Notes: a model not told the origin generated them from the letters alone. DNA of 64,000 nt from Flavobacterium psychrophilum (GCA_945879625.1 CAMCVA010000001.1:158481-222480), one strand, 5' to 3'; positions 1 to 8,732 are shown, numbered from the stretch's first letter. A program made the numbers and translations.

Positions 1-765
1 AGCTTGAGTTTTTGGAACCGCTACTTTGAAATCCTCAAATGGCAAAATTTGGTGCAAAGTTTTCGACCCATAACCGTGGGACAGTCTTCGGCACAAGTTT
101 TTGGCGCACTCACGGCGGGCATTTTTACCCCAAACGGATTTGGTGAATATGCAGGCAAAGCGCTGTTTTTTGAAAAGACCAAGACCAAAAAAATCATTTT
201 CTTAAACCTGTTGTGCAATGGCATTCAAATGGTGATTACGGTGCTTTTTGGCAGCCTGGGTTTGTGGTACTTTAACGCGCACTACCCCGTGATTTCTACC
301 CAAACGTTGGTGTTGATTTTGGGCGGAATAGTAGGTGTAATTACCCTGCTTTTTCTTGTCAAAAAAATCAGTATCAAGGGCTATTCACTGGAACGCCTGG
401 GGCAAAAAATCAAAAAAATACCTGGGCACATTCACCAAAAAAACGCCCTGTTGGGACTGAGCCGCTACTTGGTTTTTTCGCATCAATATTATTTTTTATT
501 TCTGTTGTTTGGGGTAGATCTGCCCTACCTCATTCTGATGTCGGCCATCACGAGTATTTATTTTTTGTCGTCGTCCTTGCCCTCGTTTCAATTCTTAGAT
601 TTTGCAGTAAAGGGCAGCGTGGCCTTGTTTTTTTGTGGCCTGTTGGGAATTAACTCCTGGATTCCATTGCTTATCACTTCTTTGATGTGGTTTTTAAATG
701 TGGTAATTCCGGTGCTAATTGGCAGTTATTTTGTGTTGAATTTTAAACCCCTCCCCACCTCATGA
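1..765 (+). CDS. Lysylphosphatidylglycerol synthase-like integral membrane protein (5'-truncated)
   Basis: The reading frame is open from the first base of the window, so the start lies upstream and only about 254 C-terminal residues are visible. The protein is hydrophobic, with several membrane segments. Its GQSSAQVFGALTAG and TPNGFGEYAGKALFFEK stretches resemble the UPF0104/lysylphosphatidylglycerol synthase transmembrane family (flippase-like domain) common in Bacteroidota. Family membership is the only functional statement possible; no aminoacyl-transfer domain is visible here. The stop overlaps the start of the next gene in an ATGA arrangement (762-765), so the two are probably translationally coupled. 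Such proteins often sit beside glycosyltransferases, suggesting a role in lipid or glycan handling at the inner membrane (inference). Confidence 0.75.
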   Translation, partial: SLSFWNRYFEILKWQNLVQSFRPITVGQSSAQVFGALTAGIFTPNGFGEYAGKALFFEKTKTKKIIFLNLLCNGIQMVITVLFGSLGLWYFNAHYPVISTQTLVLILGGIVGVITLLFLVKKISIKGYSLERLGQKIKKIPGHIHQKNALLGLSRYLVFSHQYYFLFLLFGVDLPYLILMSAITSIYFLSSSLPSFQFLDFAVKGSVALFFCGLLGINSWIPLLITSLMWFLNVVIPVLIGSYFVLNFKPLPTS

Positions 766-1886
766 TCGCAATCTGTTGTATCTTGTTGTTGCTGGGCTAT
801 TGGCTCACAATTGGTCAGTTAATTTGGGGAGTCAAACAACTCAAACCCTTTGTGCCGCACAGCAAAACCCCAACTACTTTTTTTTCGATCATTATTCCGT
901 TTCGCGACGAAGCGCAACAGTTGCCAGGCCTATTAGAAAGTTTTAAAAACCTAGATTACCCGCACGAGTTGTTTGAATTGATTTTTGTGGATGATTTTTC
1001 GACAGACGAATCGGTAAAGCTACTTTATCAATGGCGCACGGCCAACGGAACGATACAAACTACCCTGCTCGAAAACATTCGACTGAGTCATTCGCCCAAA
1101 AAAGACGCCATTTCACGTGCCATTCCTATTGTGCAACAACAATGGATTGTTACCACCGACGCCGACTGTGTAGTGCCCACTACTTGGCTCAGCACGCTTG
1201 ATCGTTATTTGCAAACCAACGACGCCAATATGGTGGTAGGCGCGGTAAATTACCGCTGCAGCAATTCATTTCTAGATCAGTTTCAGCTGTTGGATATACT
1301 CAGTTTGCAAGGAGCAACACAAGGCAGTTTTGGCATGGGCTTGGGATTTATGTGCAACGGAGCCAATTTGGCCTACACCAAAACCCATTTTAAAGAACTG
1401 CAAGGTTTTGCCGGAAACGATTCGTTGGCCAGTGGCGACGATGTCTTTTTACTCCAAAAATCGATGGTTTTTAACCCGGCCAAAGTGCATTATTTACTGA
1501 ACGCCTCGCATGTAGTGCTCACCAAGCCCGAACAAAGTTGGAAACAACTACTCATACAACGCACCCGCTGGGCTTCTAAAACAAGCTATTACCAAAGTGT
1601 TTTTGGGAAAGATTTGGCCGTATGGGTGTTGTTGGGAAATCTCAGTTGGATTGTATTGGGAGGCCTATCGCTAGCCAATCACGAGCTGACGTATTGGTTT
1701 GGGGGAGCAACTCTACTCAAATTTGGACTGGATATTACTTTGATGCGACTAGCAAAAAAACATACCCCGCTTGCGCGAATGCAGTATGTGTTATGGGGCT
1801 GTTTACTTTATCCGTTTTATTGCGTATTCGTTGCATTACACTCTTGGCCTGGAACCTACACTTGGAAAGGCAGAACGCTTTCTTAA
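762..1886 (+). CDS. Membrane-anchored family 2 glycosyltransferase
   Basis: 374 residues. An N-terminal membrane segment (about residues 1-25) is followed by a GT-A domain beginning FFSIIIPFRDEAQQLPGLLES (about 40-60), with the nucleotide-sugar binding aspartates in LIFVDDFSTDES and the DXD-like TDADC (about residue 140). A QRTRWASK stretch resembles the Q/RxxRW motif of processive family 2 enzymes. C-terminal hydrophobic segments (about 280-365) should anchor it in the inner membrane. Donor and acceptor cannot be read from the sequence. It overlaps the upstream membrane protein by 4 bp and shares a palindromic TTAA stop with the convergent lipoprotein gene at 1883-2368. Confidence 0.85.
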   Translation: MIAICCILLLLGYWLTIGQLIWGVKQLKPFVPHSKTPTTFFSIIIPFRDEAQQLPGLLESFKNLDYPHELFELIFVDDFSTDESVKLLYQWRTANGTIQTTLLENIRLSHSPKKDAISRAIPIVQQQWIVTTDADCVVPTTWLSTLDRYLQTNDANMVVGAVNYRCSNSFLDQFQLLDILSLQGATQGSFGMGLGFMCNGANLAYTKTHFKELQGFAGNDSLASGDDVFLLQKSMVFNPAKVHYLLNASHVVLTKPEQSWKQLLIQRTRWASKTSYYQSVFGKDLAVWVLLGNLSWIVLGGLSLANHELTYWFGGATLLKFGLDITLMRLAKKHTPLARMQYVLWGCLLYPFYCVFVALHSWPGTYTWKGRTLS

Positions 1887-2368
1887 CGATTTACTTCGTG
1901 TAAAACTACCGGCAACACAAACTGTGTTTTTACCGGCAATCCTCTTTTTATCGCTGGATTTACTTTCGGAAATCCGACCAATCGCGCTTTAAAAACACTA
2001 TCAATCAAGGTTTTATTATACACAACGGTATCTGTCACTTGCGGCTCAAAGGTAAAAGTAGCATTGGGTAATACCGTAATTTTTAGGTTAATGCTATCCA
2101 AATCGGGATACAGCAACGACAAGGTATCGGCACCCAAACGCGCTTGGATGAGTTGGGTTAAGTAATCAAAAAAACAGGCTTGGTTGGCTTTGGCATTAAC
2201 TAGCGAATCACATTGTCCAAACGAGGGGTACTCGTCCACTTGGTTCCAATTTATAGACTTGAGTTCTTTTTGCAACAATTCCTGCTTGTTGGGCACTTGT
2301 TTGTCAAAGTATTGACAAGCGCTCAACAAAAAAGGAGATAGGAAAATTAGGATTGGTTTTGCGTTCAT
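1883..2368 (-). CDS. Hypothetical lipoprotein
   Basis: 161 residues. A signal peptide ends in a clear lipobox (LLSAC, Cys at residue 18), so an acylated envelope protein is expected. The mature part contains LNLKITVLPNATFTFEPQ-like beta-rich sequence and two further cysteines in QCDSLVNAKANQACFFDYL, but I do not recognise a family. The tail (VGFPKVNPAIKRGLPVKTQFVLPV) faintly recalls TonB C-terminal-like repeats, and I give this little weight. It converges on the glycosyltransferase gene, the two sharing the TTAA stop at 1883-1886. No terminator separates them. Confidence 0.7.
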   Translation of the reverse strand: MNAKPILIFLSPFLLSACQYFDKQVPNKQELLQKELKSINWNQVDEYPSFGQCDSLVNAKANQACFFDYLTQLIQARLGADTLSLLYPDLDSINLKITVLPNATFTFEPQVTDTVVYNKTLIDSVFKARLVGFPKVNPAIKRGLPVKTQFVLPVVLHEVNR

Positions 2369-2430
2369 ATTGGCGGCATTAGCGAGTCAAAAGTACTAAA
2401 ATATTTTACCCCATTTGGCGATTTGTCTAA

Positions 2431-2462
2431 AACAAAAAACCAGCTGGTGAAAGCTGGTTTTA
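2431..2462 (-). terminator. Rho-independent terminator of the large T9SS protein gene
   Basis: Read on the minus strand, an AAACCAGC / GCTGGTTT stem with an 8-nt loop is followed by TTTTGTTTT. It lies about 20 bp past the stop at 2482. Confidence 0.8.
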
Positions 2463-2481
2463 TCGTTTGTTGAAATGCGTA

Positions 2482-5400
2482 TTAGTTGATTACTAATTTT
2501 TGAATCGATTTTTGCTGTAAACTCGTGCTTACTTCTACCAGGTATATGCCAGGTGTGAGTTGCTGCACATCAATAGTTTCGGTTGCTGCAGAGCCCGCTT
2601 GTTGCGCGATACATTTGCCCATATAATCATAGATTTTAATGGTTTCTATGGTAGCCGATGCATTGCCCAAACGCACGGCAACTTGACCGTGGGCCGGATT
2701 GGGGTATACCGAAAACGCAACTGAGTCAGGACTCGTTGTGCCCAAGGTAGAGACAAATTTGGTTAGGAACGTATTGGTAATAATTGCGGGGTTAAAATCA
2801 AAGTAAATAGCCGCCGAGTTGGGGATGATGGTTCCCACCGCGTAGCCTTGTTTTGGTTTAATTTTGAAGGTAATATACCCTTTACCTATTTCGGTATTTT
2901 CTACAGAAGGCGGCAATAAGATTTCATTAAATCGCCAACTCAAATTACGACCCACACGGTCTAAAATATACGAATGGCTCGCATTTACCATTTGAATGGA
3001 ATTTTCGTCTAATTGTTCGTTTAGCATGTCATTAACCACAATATTAATTGCACTGGCATTTCCGGTGTTTTCAAAACGAATGGTGTAATACAAATAATCG
3101 GCACTGGAGAACGTTGAAAATAAAATTTTCTCTCCGTGGGACTCTACTTTGTCGTTGGGATCAAAGGCGTTGATCACCATTTCGGTTGTGGTGGAGTTGT
3201 TGTTCTCCGGCATCAGGTCAACAACTGTAGAGCTAATTGATGCCGAATTGGTGAGGTATTCGCCCGCATTAACTGTAGGAATAACCGGAACTTGCATGTT
3301 TACGGTAATTGTTCGAGATTCGAAAGGTTGTAAATTGAAAACTGGATAGGTAAAACCCGTCGCGTTGGCCAAACTACCGGGAGACGAAATAGAACTAATA
3401 GCAAGCAGCGGGTCTTTGGTAAAGTTGAGCGAAGCATTGGCCACCACTTGATTTCCAAGGTTTCTGTAGGTTATTAGATTTTGGTAAATAAACCCGGGAC
3501 GTGGCGCGCTTAGCGGAATAACTGTAACCGCCAAATCGTGGTAAGCTTGCAAGATGGTAATCGGGAAATTATAGGTAGTCATCCCGCCGCCTATTACTAC
3601 ATGCACATCCGAATAGGAAGCTAATGCCTGATATTGGTTGGCATAGGCCGCATCTATCACATAGTTTAACTGATAGGAATTGGCGGCATTGGTGTCGTAG
3701 ATATTATACATTCCCGTTGGTGAGGAAATATTGTGCACCACCGAATTTTGGTTAAGCTCGTATTGAAATTGTCCCAAGGGGAAATTAGACTCATTGTTGT
3801 CTTGCACGCCATTGGCATTTGAATCCAAAAAGGCATTTAATCGCATACCTGAGCAATCGATTCCTCCACTGTTTCCATTTCCGATATCCGAAATTTTAAT
3901 GTAACCCGGTTGGTTACTGAAATTGGTCGTCATCAACAAGTAATACTGACCCGGAAGTGCATTGGGGATTACGGGATATTCAGTTGCTGCCGATGAATAA
4001 CTGCAACTCACAATTTTATCGGGCGTGAGTTGATTGTAACAAGGAGCTGTGGGGCTGGTGTAGGGTCCGTACACAATGTAATCTACATCAAAGGCGTTCG
4101 CATTGAATGCAATGGAGGAATTTTGTTGCACCATCAAATTGATAGCACCCGGATTACTTACTGGCAAATAAAACCAAGTAGGATTTGGATGCGAACCTAA
4201 ACAACCATAACTAGCTCCTGGCTCAGTTATTTGCGTATTTACGCTGTTCGAAAACGGAATTCCCAAGGCATTGCATAGCGAATTGGCCATGATGCAGTTA
4301 GAAGCCAAATTACAGTTGGAAAAGGTGCGCAACGACATGCGATGAATGCTGTCGCAGGCATTTGGAATGAATTCCCGGATATAGATTTCGGTAGCATTTG
4401 CTTGTACCGGAACCGAATAGGCCACTGGATTCGCAATTGGATTGGTGTTGGATTGCGCCGCCGCTTCGCTGGCAAAATACGTGAGCGGAGCCGATGAATT
4501 GAGCTGTGCTTGCACGCTGGTTAAATCAAATACAATGTTGCCATCGAGGTTGTCGTCACATTGACTTAGTTCGGCCAATGGTGTTGGATTGTATAAATAG
4601 GAATTCACATTCAAGAAAAACACGGTAGTGAAGTAACCCGCGTCGTTGTTGTTGTCTACTCGCGCATAAATGGCGTGGTTTCCTTCGTTCATACAATAGG
4701 GTGAAGAAAGCGGACCAACATTGGCTTCGGCAGTGTTGGGTGAGTCGTGGTAGGTAATGGTATAGTCTGCTGGATTTAGAGTCCCCAATATAGGTTGGTT
4801 GTTATCTGTTAGCATAAAACAAGCTGTGCCATTCGCGTCCACACATTGGGCAAAACTTTGCGGTTGTCCGGGTTGAACACAATCAATCAAAGTCAATTGG
4901 ATTGAACCTACAGATGAACAGCCAGAAAAAGGATAAAACACGCGGTAATACAAAGTGGGTAATGTTGGCGTTCCCACAATACTCACAAAACAGCTGGGAT
5001 TTGGAATGGGATTAATGCCAAGAGAGGCCTCATTTTGCGATGTATAGTAACTGATGTTTTGTGGGTCTTGATTGGTATTTGCCGCCACTTGGGTTAGATC
5101 CCAGCAGGTAGTTGCATTAGGTCCATTGAAGCAATTGGTAATCACTTGATCGGGCACTGGAGGGGCATCCACCAAATACACGCCAAACGATTTGATTTCT
5201 ACCGCACCTGTACTGAGTTCAACCACACGAACGTAGATAAACGTATTTACTGCTGTACAATATTGAGTTGCATTGAGCAATGGGTTGATCCCTGCTGTTG
5301 CATTAGCATAGGTACTGTGATAAGTAACTTGGTAATCAACTGGATTTAGATTCCCTAAAATAACAGACGTATTTGAGGTGAGGTTAAAACAAGTTGTAAC

Positions 5401-6387
5401 ACCAGATCCACAAGCATATAAATCTACAGGGTTCGGATACAGGCTACTGCAAGGTTCGGTAGTTGCTACTACCTGTGACCAGGTACTTGTTTGTCCATCT
5501 GAGCATACATTTCTGAGGTAAATATCGTAAGAAGTGGTACAAACCAAACCAGTAATCGTATACGTATTTACAGTGGGCAACAGCTGCATAGTGGGTGTTG
5601 TATTTGGTGTTGGTGCAGGTGATCCAGCCGGCACTACATACAATTCGATTTGGGTTACCACCTGATTGAAAGCCCACCCGATAGATACCGTCGATTCAGT
5701 AGAAGCGGCAGTATACAATGAAAATGGCGCTTCACAAAAATTGGTTCCGCAATAAATTACCATTTGATGCAAGGATGAGATGGTTACACAGCCCGTAGAT
5801 AAATCGGTTACGCGCACATAGACAACTTCGGTCCAAGGACTTTGATTCATGTAGGGGCTAAACGCATCCAAGGCATTGTGGTTGGTTTCGGCTTCGAGTT
5901 GGGTGGCGTGATAAGAAGCAATATTATTGGTGTTATTCCCAACAAACACCACATCATACGAATTTAACGGTTCCGAAACCGCAAAACCGTCGTTGTTGTC
6001 ATAGTCGCAAATAGTTATGGTATAATCTATATACTGAGGCGAGGGGTTCGCGTGCAAATAGTAGGGCATGATTTGCACGGCATTGGTTTGATTATTTACA
6101 ATACGCACAAAAAGCATTTGAGTGGTGGCTATCTCATTGTAGTATTCCGGTTGAAGAATTGGATTTAATCCATTTGAAGCACTCTGCTGATTGAAGTGGT
6201 GTGTTACTGTATACAGCGAAGGATCGACCAGCGTTAAGATTTCTGATGAAATATTCAACAAATTAAATACTTCGTGGCCATCGCCATTGGGATCGCAGAC
6301 GTTGTTGTTTACAACGGGCTGTGTAAATTGGGCATGGCTAGCCAATGAAACAAAAAATAATGCAAGTAATAGGTGTATTTTTTTCAT
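2482..6387 (-). CDS. Large secreted T9SS type A sorting-domain surface protein with DUF7619 domain
   Basis: 1301 residues with a Sec signal peptide (FFVSLASHAQF). Reading along the chain: two degenerate modules (about 28-215); a fibronectin type III-like domain (about 217-310, CEAPFSLYTAASTES to SQVVATT); four more modules of the same kind (about 315-695); a Cys-containing region (about 695-855); an SdrD-like segment (NAFLDSNANGVQDNNES, about 860); a DUF11/CARDB-like region (about 965-1070); a DUF7619 region starting NAFDPNDKVESHGE (about 1080); and a type A sorting domain (FSVYPNPAHGQVAVRL to SIQKLVIN). It should be exported by T9SS and anchored on or released from the cell surface, probably as an adhesin or matrix protein (inference). 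It is the last gene of a tight minus-strand unit, 24 bp after a lipoprotein gene. Confidence 0.88.
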   Translation of the reverse strand: MKKIHLLLALFFVSLASHAQFTQPVVNNNVCDPNGDGHEVFNLLNISSEILTLVDPSLYTVTHHFNQQSASNGLNPILQPEYYNEIATTQMLFVRIVNNQTNAVQIMPYYLHANPSPQYIDYTITICDYDNNDGFAVSEPLNSYDVVFVGNNTNNIASYHATQLEAETNHNALDAFSPYMNQSPWTEVVYVRVTDLSTGCVTISSLHQMVIYCGTNFCEAPFSLYTAASTESTVSIGWAFNQVVTQIELYVVPAGSPAPTPNTTPTMQLLPTVNTYTITGLVCTTSYDIYLRNVCSDGQTSTWSQVVATTEPCSSLYPNPVDLYACGSGVTTCFNLTSNTSVILGNLNPVDYQVTYHSTYANATAGINPLLNATQYCTAVNTFIYVRVVELSTGAVEIKSFGVYLVDAPPVPDQVITNCFNGPNATTCWDLTQVAANTNQDPQNISYYTSQNEASLGINPIPNPSCFVSIVGTPTLPTLYYRVFYPFSGCSSVGSIQLTLIDCVQPGQPQSFAQCVDANGTACFMLTDNNQPILGTLNPADYTITYHDSPNTAEANVGPLSSPYCMNEGNHAIYARVDNNNDAGYFTTVFFLNVNSYLYNPTPLAELSQCDDNLDGNIVFDLTSVQAQLNSSAPLTYFASEAAAQSNTNPIANPVAYSVPVQANATEIYIREFIPNACDSIHRMSLRTFSNCNLASNCIMANSLCNALGIPFSNSVNTQITEPGASYGCLGSHPNPTWFYLPVSNPGAINLMVQQNSSIAFNANAFDVDYIVYGPYTSPTAPCYNQLTPDKIVSCSYSSAATEYPVIPNALPGQYYLLMTTNFSNQPGYIKISDIGNGNSGGIDCSGMRLNAFLDSNANGVQDNNESNFPLGQFQYELNQNSVVHNISSPTGMYNIYDTNAANSYQLNYVIDAAYANQYQALASYSDVHVVIGGGMTTYNFPITILQAYHDLAVTVIPLSAPRPGFIYQNLITYRNLGNQVVANASLNFTKDPLLAISSISSPGSLANATGFTYPVFNLQPFESRTITVNMQVPVIPTVNAGEYLTNSASISSTVVDLMPENNNSTTTEMVINAFDPNDKVESHGEKILFSTFSSADYLYYTIRFENTGNASAINIVVNDMLNEQLDENSIQMVNASHSYILDRVGRNLSWRFNEILLPPSVENTEIGKGYITFKIKPKQGYAVGTIIPNSAAIYFDFNPAIITNTFLTKFVSTLGTTSPDSVAFSVYPNPAHGQVAVRLGNASATIETIKIYDYMGKCIAQQAGSAATETIDVQQLTPGIYLVEVSTSLQQKSIQKLVIN

Positions 6388-6411
6388 TTTCTATTGTTTT
6401 AATATTTTGAC

Positions 6412-6870
6412 TTATTCTGCATAATTAATTTTCGGCTTACTTTTTCCTTGTAAAAATTCTTCTCCACTTGTATTTTCTAAAAATTCAAAAGAAAAACCTC
6501 CGAATCTTGGGTATTGTTTTATGTAATATGTTTTACCAGCTTTGGCATTTATTATAAATAAATCCTCATTATTTGCAGTACCTAAAGTAATTCCTGCATG
6601 AATTAATTGGGTATTGCCAATTGTGTATTTGCCTTCTAAAACATCCCAGCACAGGTAACCGTTGCCTCCTGTCTTGCCCATTAATAAGTCATTGCAAAAA
6701 ATTGAGGTTTGTACTGCCCCTCCTGCAAAACCAGGCCTAATTACATATATTCTTGCTTTTGATGGTTCTAAGGTTGCATTATGTGTGAATTTTTGAAATT
6801 GTTTAGTTGTAGCACATGATACTATTAATAGAACAATCACCAACAAAATATATTTTTTCATTTCATTCAT
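6412..6870 (-). CDS. Lipoprotein, DUF2846-like
   Basis: 152 residues with lipobox LLIVSCATT, so lipidated at about residue 19. The mature part ARIYVIRPGF, then ICNDLLMGKTGGNGYLCWDVLEGKYTI and GKTYYIKQYPRFGGFSFEFL, has the beta-sandwich pattern of DUF2846-type proteins: an exported domain with IYVxRP, a small-ligand or peptide-like 'gxxyxxxxlxpGxh' turn and a Y-I-K strand. Function is unknown. The start could also be MKKYILL four residues downstream. It lies 6 bp from the preceding small lipoprotein gene and 24 bp from the large T9SS gene, so co-transcription is likely. Codon use appears more AT-rich than in housekeeping neighbours. Confidence 0.75.
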   Translation of the reverse strand: MNEMKKYILLVIVLLIVSCATTKQFQKFTHNATLEPSKARIYVIRPGFAGGAVQTSIFCNDLLMGKTGGNGYLCWDVLEGKYTIGNTQLIHAGITLGTANNEDLFIINAKAGKTYYIKQYPRFGGFSFEFLENTSGEEFLQGKSKPKINYAE

Positions 6871-6876
6871 TTGTTT

Positions 6877-7068
6877 TTAATCACAATTGCAATTTGCTGA
6901 ATACCCTTGTGGAGCGAAACAAGTCGAGCAATCGGCAACATTTTGTTCCGACCACATTTGTCCATTAAGCGACACAACACATAGACAGCCTGTATTTGAA
7001 CTGTCTTTATCACAAGCAAACAATATTAAGACAAAAACTAAGATTAAATAAATTGATGTTTTTTTCAT
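6877..7068 (-). CDS. Very small cysteine-rich lipoprotein
   Basis: 63 residues. A strong signal peptide with lipobox (LILFAC, Cys at 19) is followed by CDKDSS, an acidic/charged stretch resembling lipoprotein export signals that send Bacteroidota lipoproteins to the outer surface (inference). The mature peptide is only about 45 residues and holds seven further cysteines (GCLCVVSLNGQ, DCSTCFAPQG, NCNCD), suggesting disulfide-stabilised or metal-binding folding. No family recognised. It sits between two other small lipoprotein genes with 6-7 bp gaps. A gene is favoured over chance because the signal peptide and lipobox are intact and the spacing is operon-like. Confidence 0.65.
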   Translation of the reverse strand: MKKTSIYLILVFVLILFACDKDSSNTGCLCVVSLNGQMWSEQNVADCSTCFAPQGYSANCNCD

Positions 7069-7075
7069 AATAATT

Positions 7076-7345
7076 TTATTTTAATCCGTCCCAACAACAA
7101 TAGCCTTCAGGATTTTGCTGCCAACGACTTTGATAATATTGAAAAGTTGTTTGATTTACATCTAATTCTGTGATTCCACAGGTGTCAGGATTTAAGGTGC
7201 CTCGGTAGATCATGTAGGTGCCTGGTCCATTGTATCCCGCTGCTCCCCGACAAACAATGTCGTTACAAGAATTACTTCCTGAGCCACTAGTTGAGCATGA
7301 TAAAGTTAAAATAGAAAAAATTAAAAACAGGACTGTTTTTTTCAT
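7076..7345 (-). CDS. Small lipoprotein, first gene of the surface-protein unit
   Basis: 89 residues with lipobox LTLSC (Cys at 17) and a Ser/Gly linker CSTSGSGSNSC. The mature domain has cysteines at NDIVCRGAAG, DTCGITELDV and GYCCWDGLK and aromatic residues (YQSRWQQN). No family recognised. It is the promoter-proximal member of the four genes ending at 2482. Upstream on the minus strand there is a weak -7-like TATCTTTC (7376-7383). No terminator separates it from the next gene, which begins 7 bp after its stop. Confidence 0.65.
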   Translation of the reverse strand: MKKTVLFLIFSILTLSCSTSGSGSNSCNDIVCRGAAGYNGPGTYMIYRGTLNPDTCGITELDVNQTTFQYYQSRWQQNPEGYCCWDGLK

Positions 7346-7430
7346 GTAATCGCTTATAAATCAGTGAAACGTCGCGAAAGATACAAAAAAACAACTTGAA
7401 TTGACCGAACTGAAATGGTACTAAATGCAA

Positions 7431-7461
7431 AAAAGCTGATCGCCGAGGCGAAAAGCTTTTC
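7431..7461 (-). terminator. Second hairpin downstream of tRNA-Asp
   Basis: On the minus strand an AAAAGCT ... AGCTTTTTT inverted repeat encloses a small CGCC-TCG-GCG stem and ends in a T run. It could be a back-up terminator for the tRNA transcript. On the plus strand the T run is shorter. Confidence 0.5.
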
Positions 7462-7572
7462 ATTGGTCTAACTACTAAACCGTGTCCCGTTTTAAAAAAC
7501 GAGACGAAAACAACACAACTTTCGTTTCAGATGCTTATATAAACATCGTCTTGGAAATTTCTTTCTTTGGGC

Positions 7573-7600
7573 AAAAAAGCACTTTGTTTCCAAAGTGCTT
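7573..7600 (-). terminator. Rho-independent terminator of tRNA-Asp
   Basis: A perfect 10-bp stem AAGCACTTTG / CAAAGTGCTT with a GAAA loop (minus strand) is followed by TTTTTT, 13 bp after the tRNA 3' end. Confidence 0.85.
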
Positions 7601-7612
7601 TCCCTAAAGTTG

Positions 7613-7686
7613 CGGTCTGGACGGGACTCGAACCCGCGACCCCATGCGTGACAGGCATGTATTCTAACCAACTGAACTACCAAACC
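7613..7686 (-). tRNA. tRNA-Asp (anticodon GTC)
   Basis: Read on the minus strand, the acceptor arm GGTTTGG pairs with CCAGACC (one T-G pair). The D-arm contains AGTTCAGTTGGTTAGA, the anticodon loop is CTGTCAC with GTC, and the T-arm holds GGGTTCGAGTCCC. The discriminator is G, as expected for tRNA-Asp. The terminal CCA is not fully encoded (GCA follows). A strong terminator lies just downstream. Confidence 0.95.
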
Positions 7687-7792
7687 TTGCTGCTATCGTT
7701 TACTAGAAACTTTATTAGCGGTTGCAAATATAGGATAGAATTTTACTTCTGCAAGTATTTATTTTTAATTTATTTGAGCCCTTTTTAAAATA

Positions 7793-8719
7793 TCAGCCAA
7801 AACTTTGTTTTTCAACCAAGTAAGTGGTTAGAATTTTTTCGAAATCGGCGCCCACATTCACCGGAACGTACTTAATCTTGTTTTGCACACAGGTTTCAGA
7901 CAGGCGTTTAAAGTAGGCTTGCAGCTTTTGCTCGTAGATTTCCTTGACATTATCGGCATAAATATTCACAAATTCGCCGGTTTCTAAGTCGATAAATTTG
8001 CGCGGAGCGTTGTCAAAATCAAATTGCAATTCGGTTTTTTCGTCTATAACGTGAAATAAAACCACTTTGTGCTTTTGGTGTTTGAGGTGCTGCAAGGCCG
8101 AGAATAGCGCCTTTTCTTCTTCCAATTGAAACATGTCGGTAAACAACACAATCATCGAACGGCGGTGAATTTTCTCGGCAATTTGGTGCAAATAGGCAAT
8201 GGTATTGGTGCTCTTGGCTGCTTTGGGTGATACCAAAACGTTTTCCAATTGTTGCAAAATCATGCGGTGGTGCCGGTCACTGCCTTTCTCGGGCGCATAA
8301 TATTCGTAGCGATCTGAAAATAAACTCAAACCCACGGCATCGCGTTGTTTTTTGAGCAAATTCATCAACACCGCCGAGGCCAAAACAGAAAAGCCAATTT
8401 TACTTTGATAAAATGGTTCGTTGCTGGTTAATTTGGGGTAATGCATCGACGACGAATTGTCAATGATTAAATGGCAGCGCATGTTGGTTTCTTCGTCAAA
8501 ACGCTTGGTGTACAAGCGATCGGTTTTGGCAAACAATTTCCAATCCAAGTGCTTGGTACTCTCGCCCGGATTATACACTTTGTGCTCGGCAAATTCGGCC
8601 GAAAACCCGTGAAACGGACTTTTGTGCATGCCCGAAATAAAGCCTTCCACCACTTGGTTGGCAAGCAATTCCAAGTGATCAAAACGGGCTATTTGCGTCT
8701 GCTGTTGCGAGAGATCCAT
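7793..8719 (-). CDS. DUF58 domain-containing protein
   Basis: About 308 residues from the ATG at 8719 (MDLSQQQTQIARFDHLELLA). It shows the DUF58 hallmarks HGFSAEFAEHKVYNPGES and DWKLFAKTDRLYTKRFDEE. These are followed by a von Willebrand A-like beta strand and MIDAS-like DNSSSM (LIIDNSSSMHYP), and later TDMFQLEEE. DUF58/VWA proteins often work with MoxR AAA ATPases, but none is adjacent here. I reject a GTG start nine codons upstream (8746) because the -7-like element TATATTTA at 8725-8732 would lie inside that coding extension. Only 5 nt separate that element from the ATG. The gene stands between tRNA-Asp and trxA. Confidence 0.85.
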   Translation of the reverse strand: MDLSQQQTQIARFDHLELLANQVVEGFISGMHKSPFHGFSAEFAEHKVYNPGESTKHLDWKLFAKTDRLYTKRFDEETNMRCHLIIDNSSSMHYPKLTSNEPFYQSKIGFSVLASAVLMNLLKKQRDAVGLSLFSDRYEYYAPEKGSDRHHRMILQQLENVLVSPKAAKSTNTIAYLHQIAEKIHRRSMIVLFTDMFQLEEEKALFSALQHLKHQKHKVVLFHVIDEKTELQFDFDNAPRKFIDLETGEFVNIYADNVKEIYEQKLQAYFKRLSETCVQNKIKYVPVNVGADFEKILTTYLVEKQSFG

Positions 8720-8724
8720 GGGCG

Positions 8725-8732
8725 TAAATATA
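8725..8732 (-). promoter_or_regulatory. -7-like promoter element of the DUF58 gene
   Basis: TATATTTA on the minus strand, one mismatch to TAnnTTTG, ending 5 nt before the ATG at 8719. This geometry predicts a leaderless or nearly leaderless mRNA. Confidence 0.45.

Noticed and set aside
1622..1992. Two alternative plus-strand frames at the 3' end of the glycosyltransferase gene.
   Set aside because: Out of frame with a good GT2 sequence and partly antisense to the lipoprotein gene.
7492..7788. Short open frames on both strands across tRNA-Asp.
   Set aside because: They run through the tRNA and its terminator and contain no recognisable protein features.
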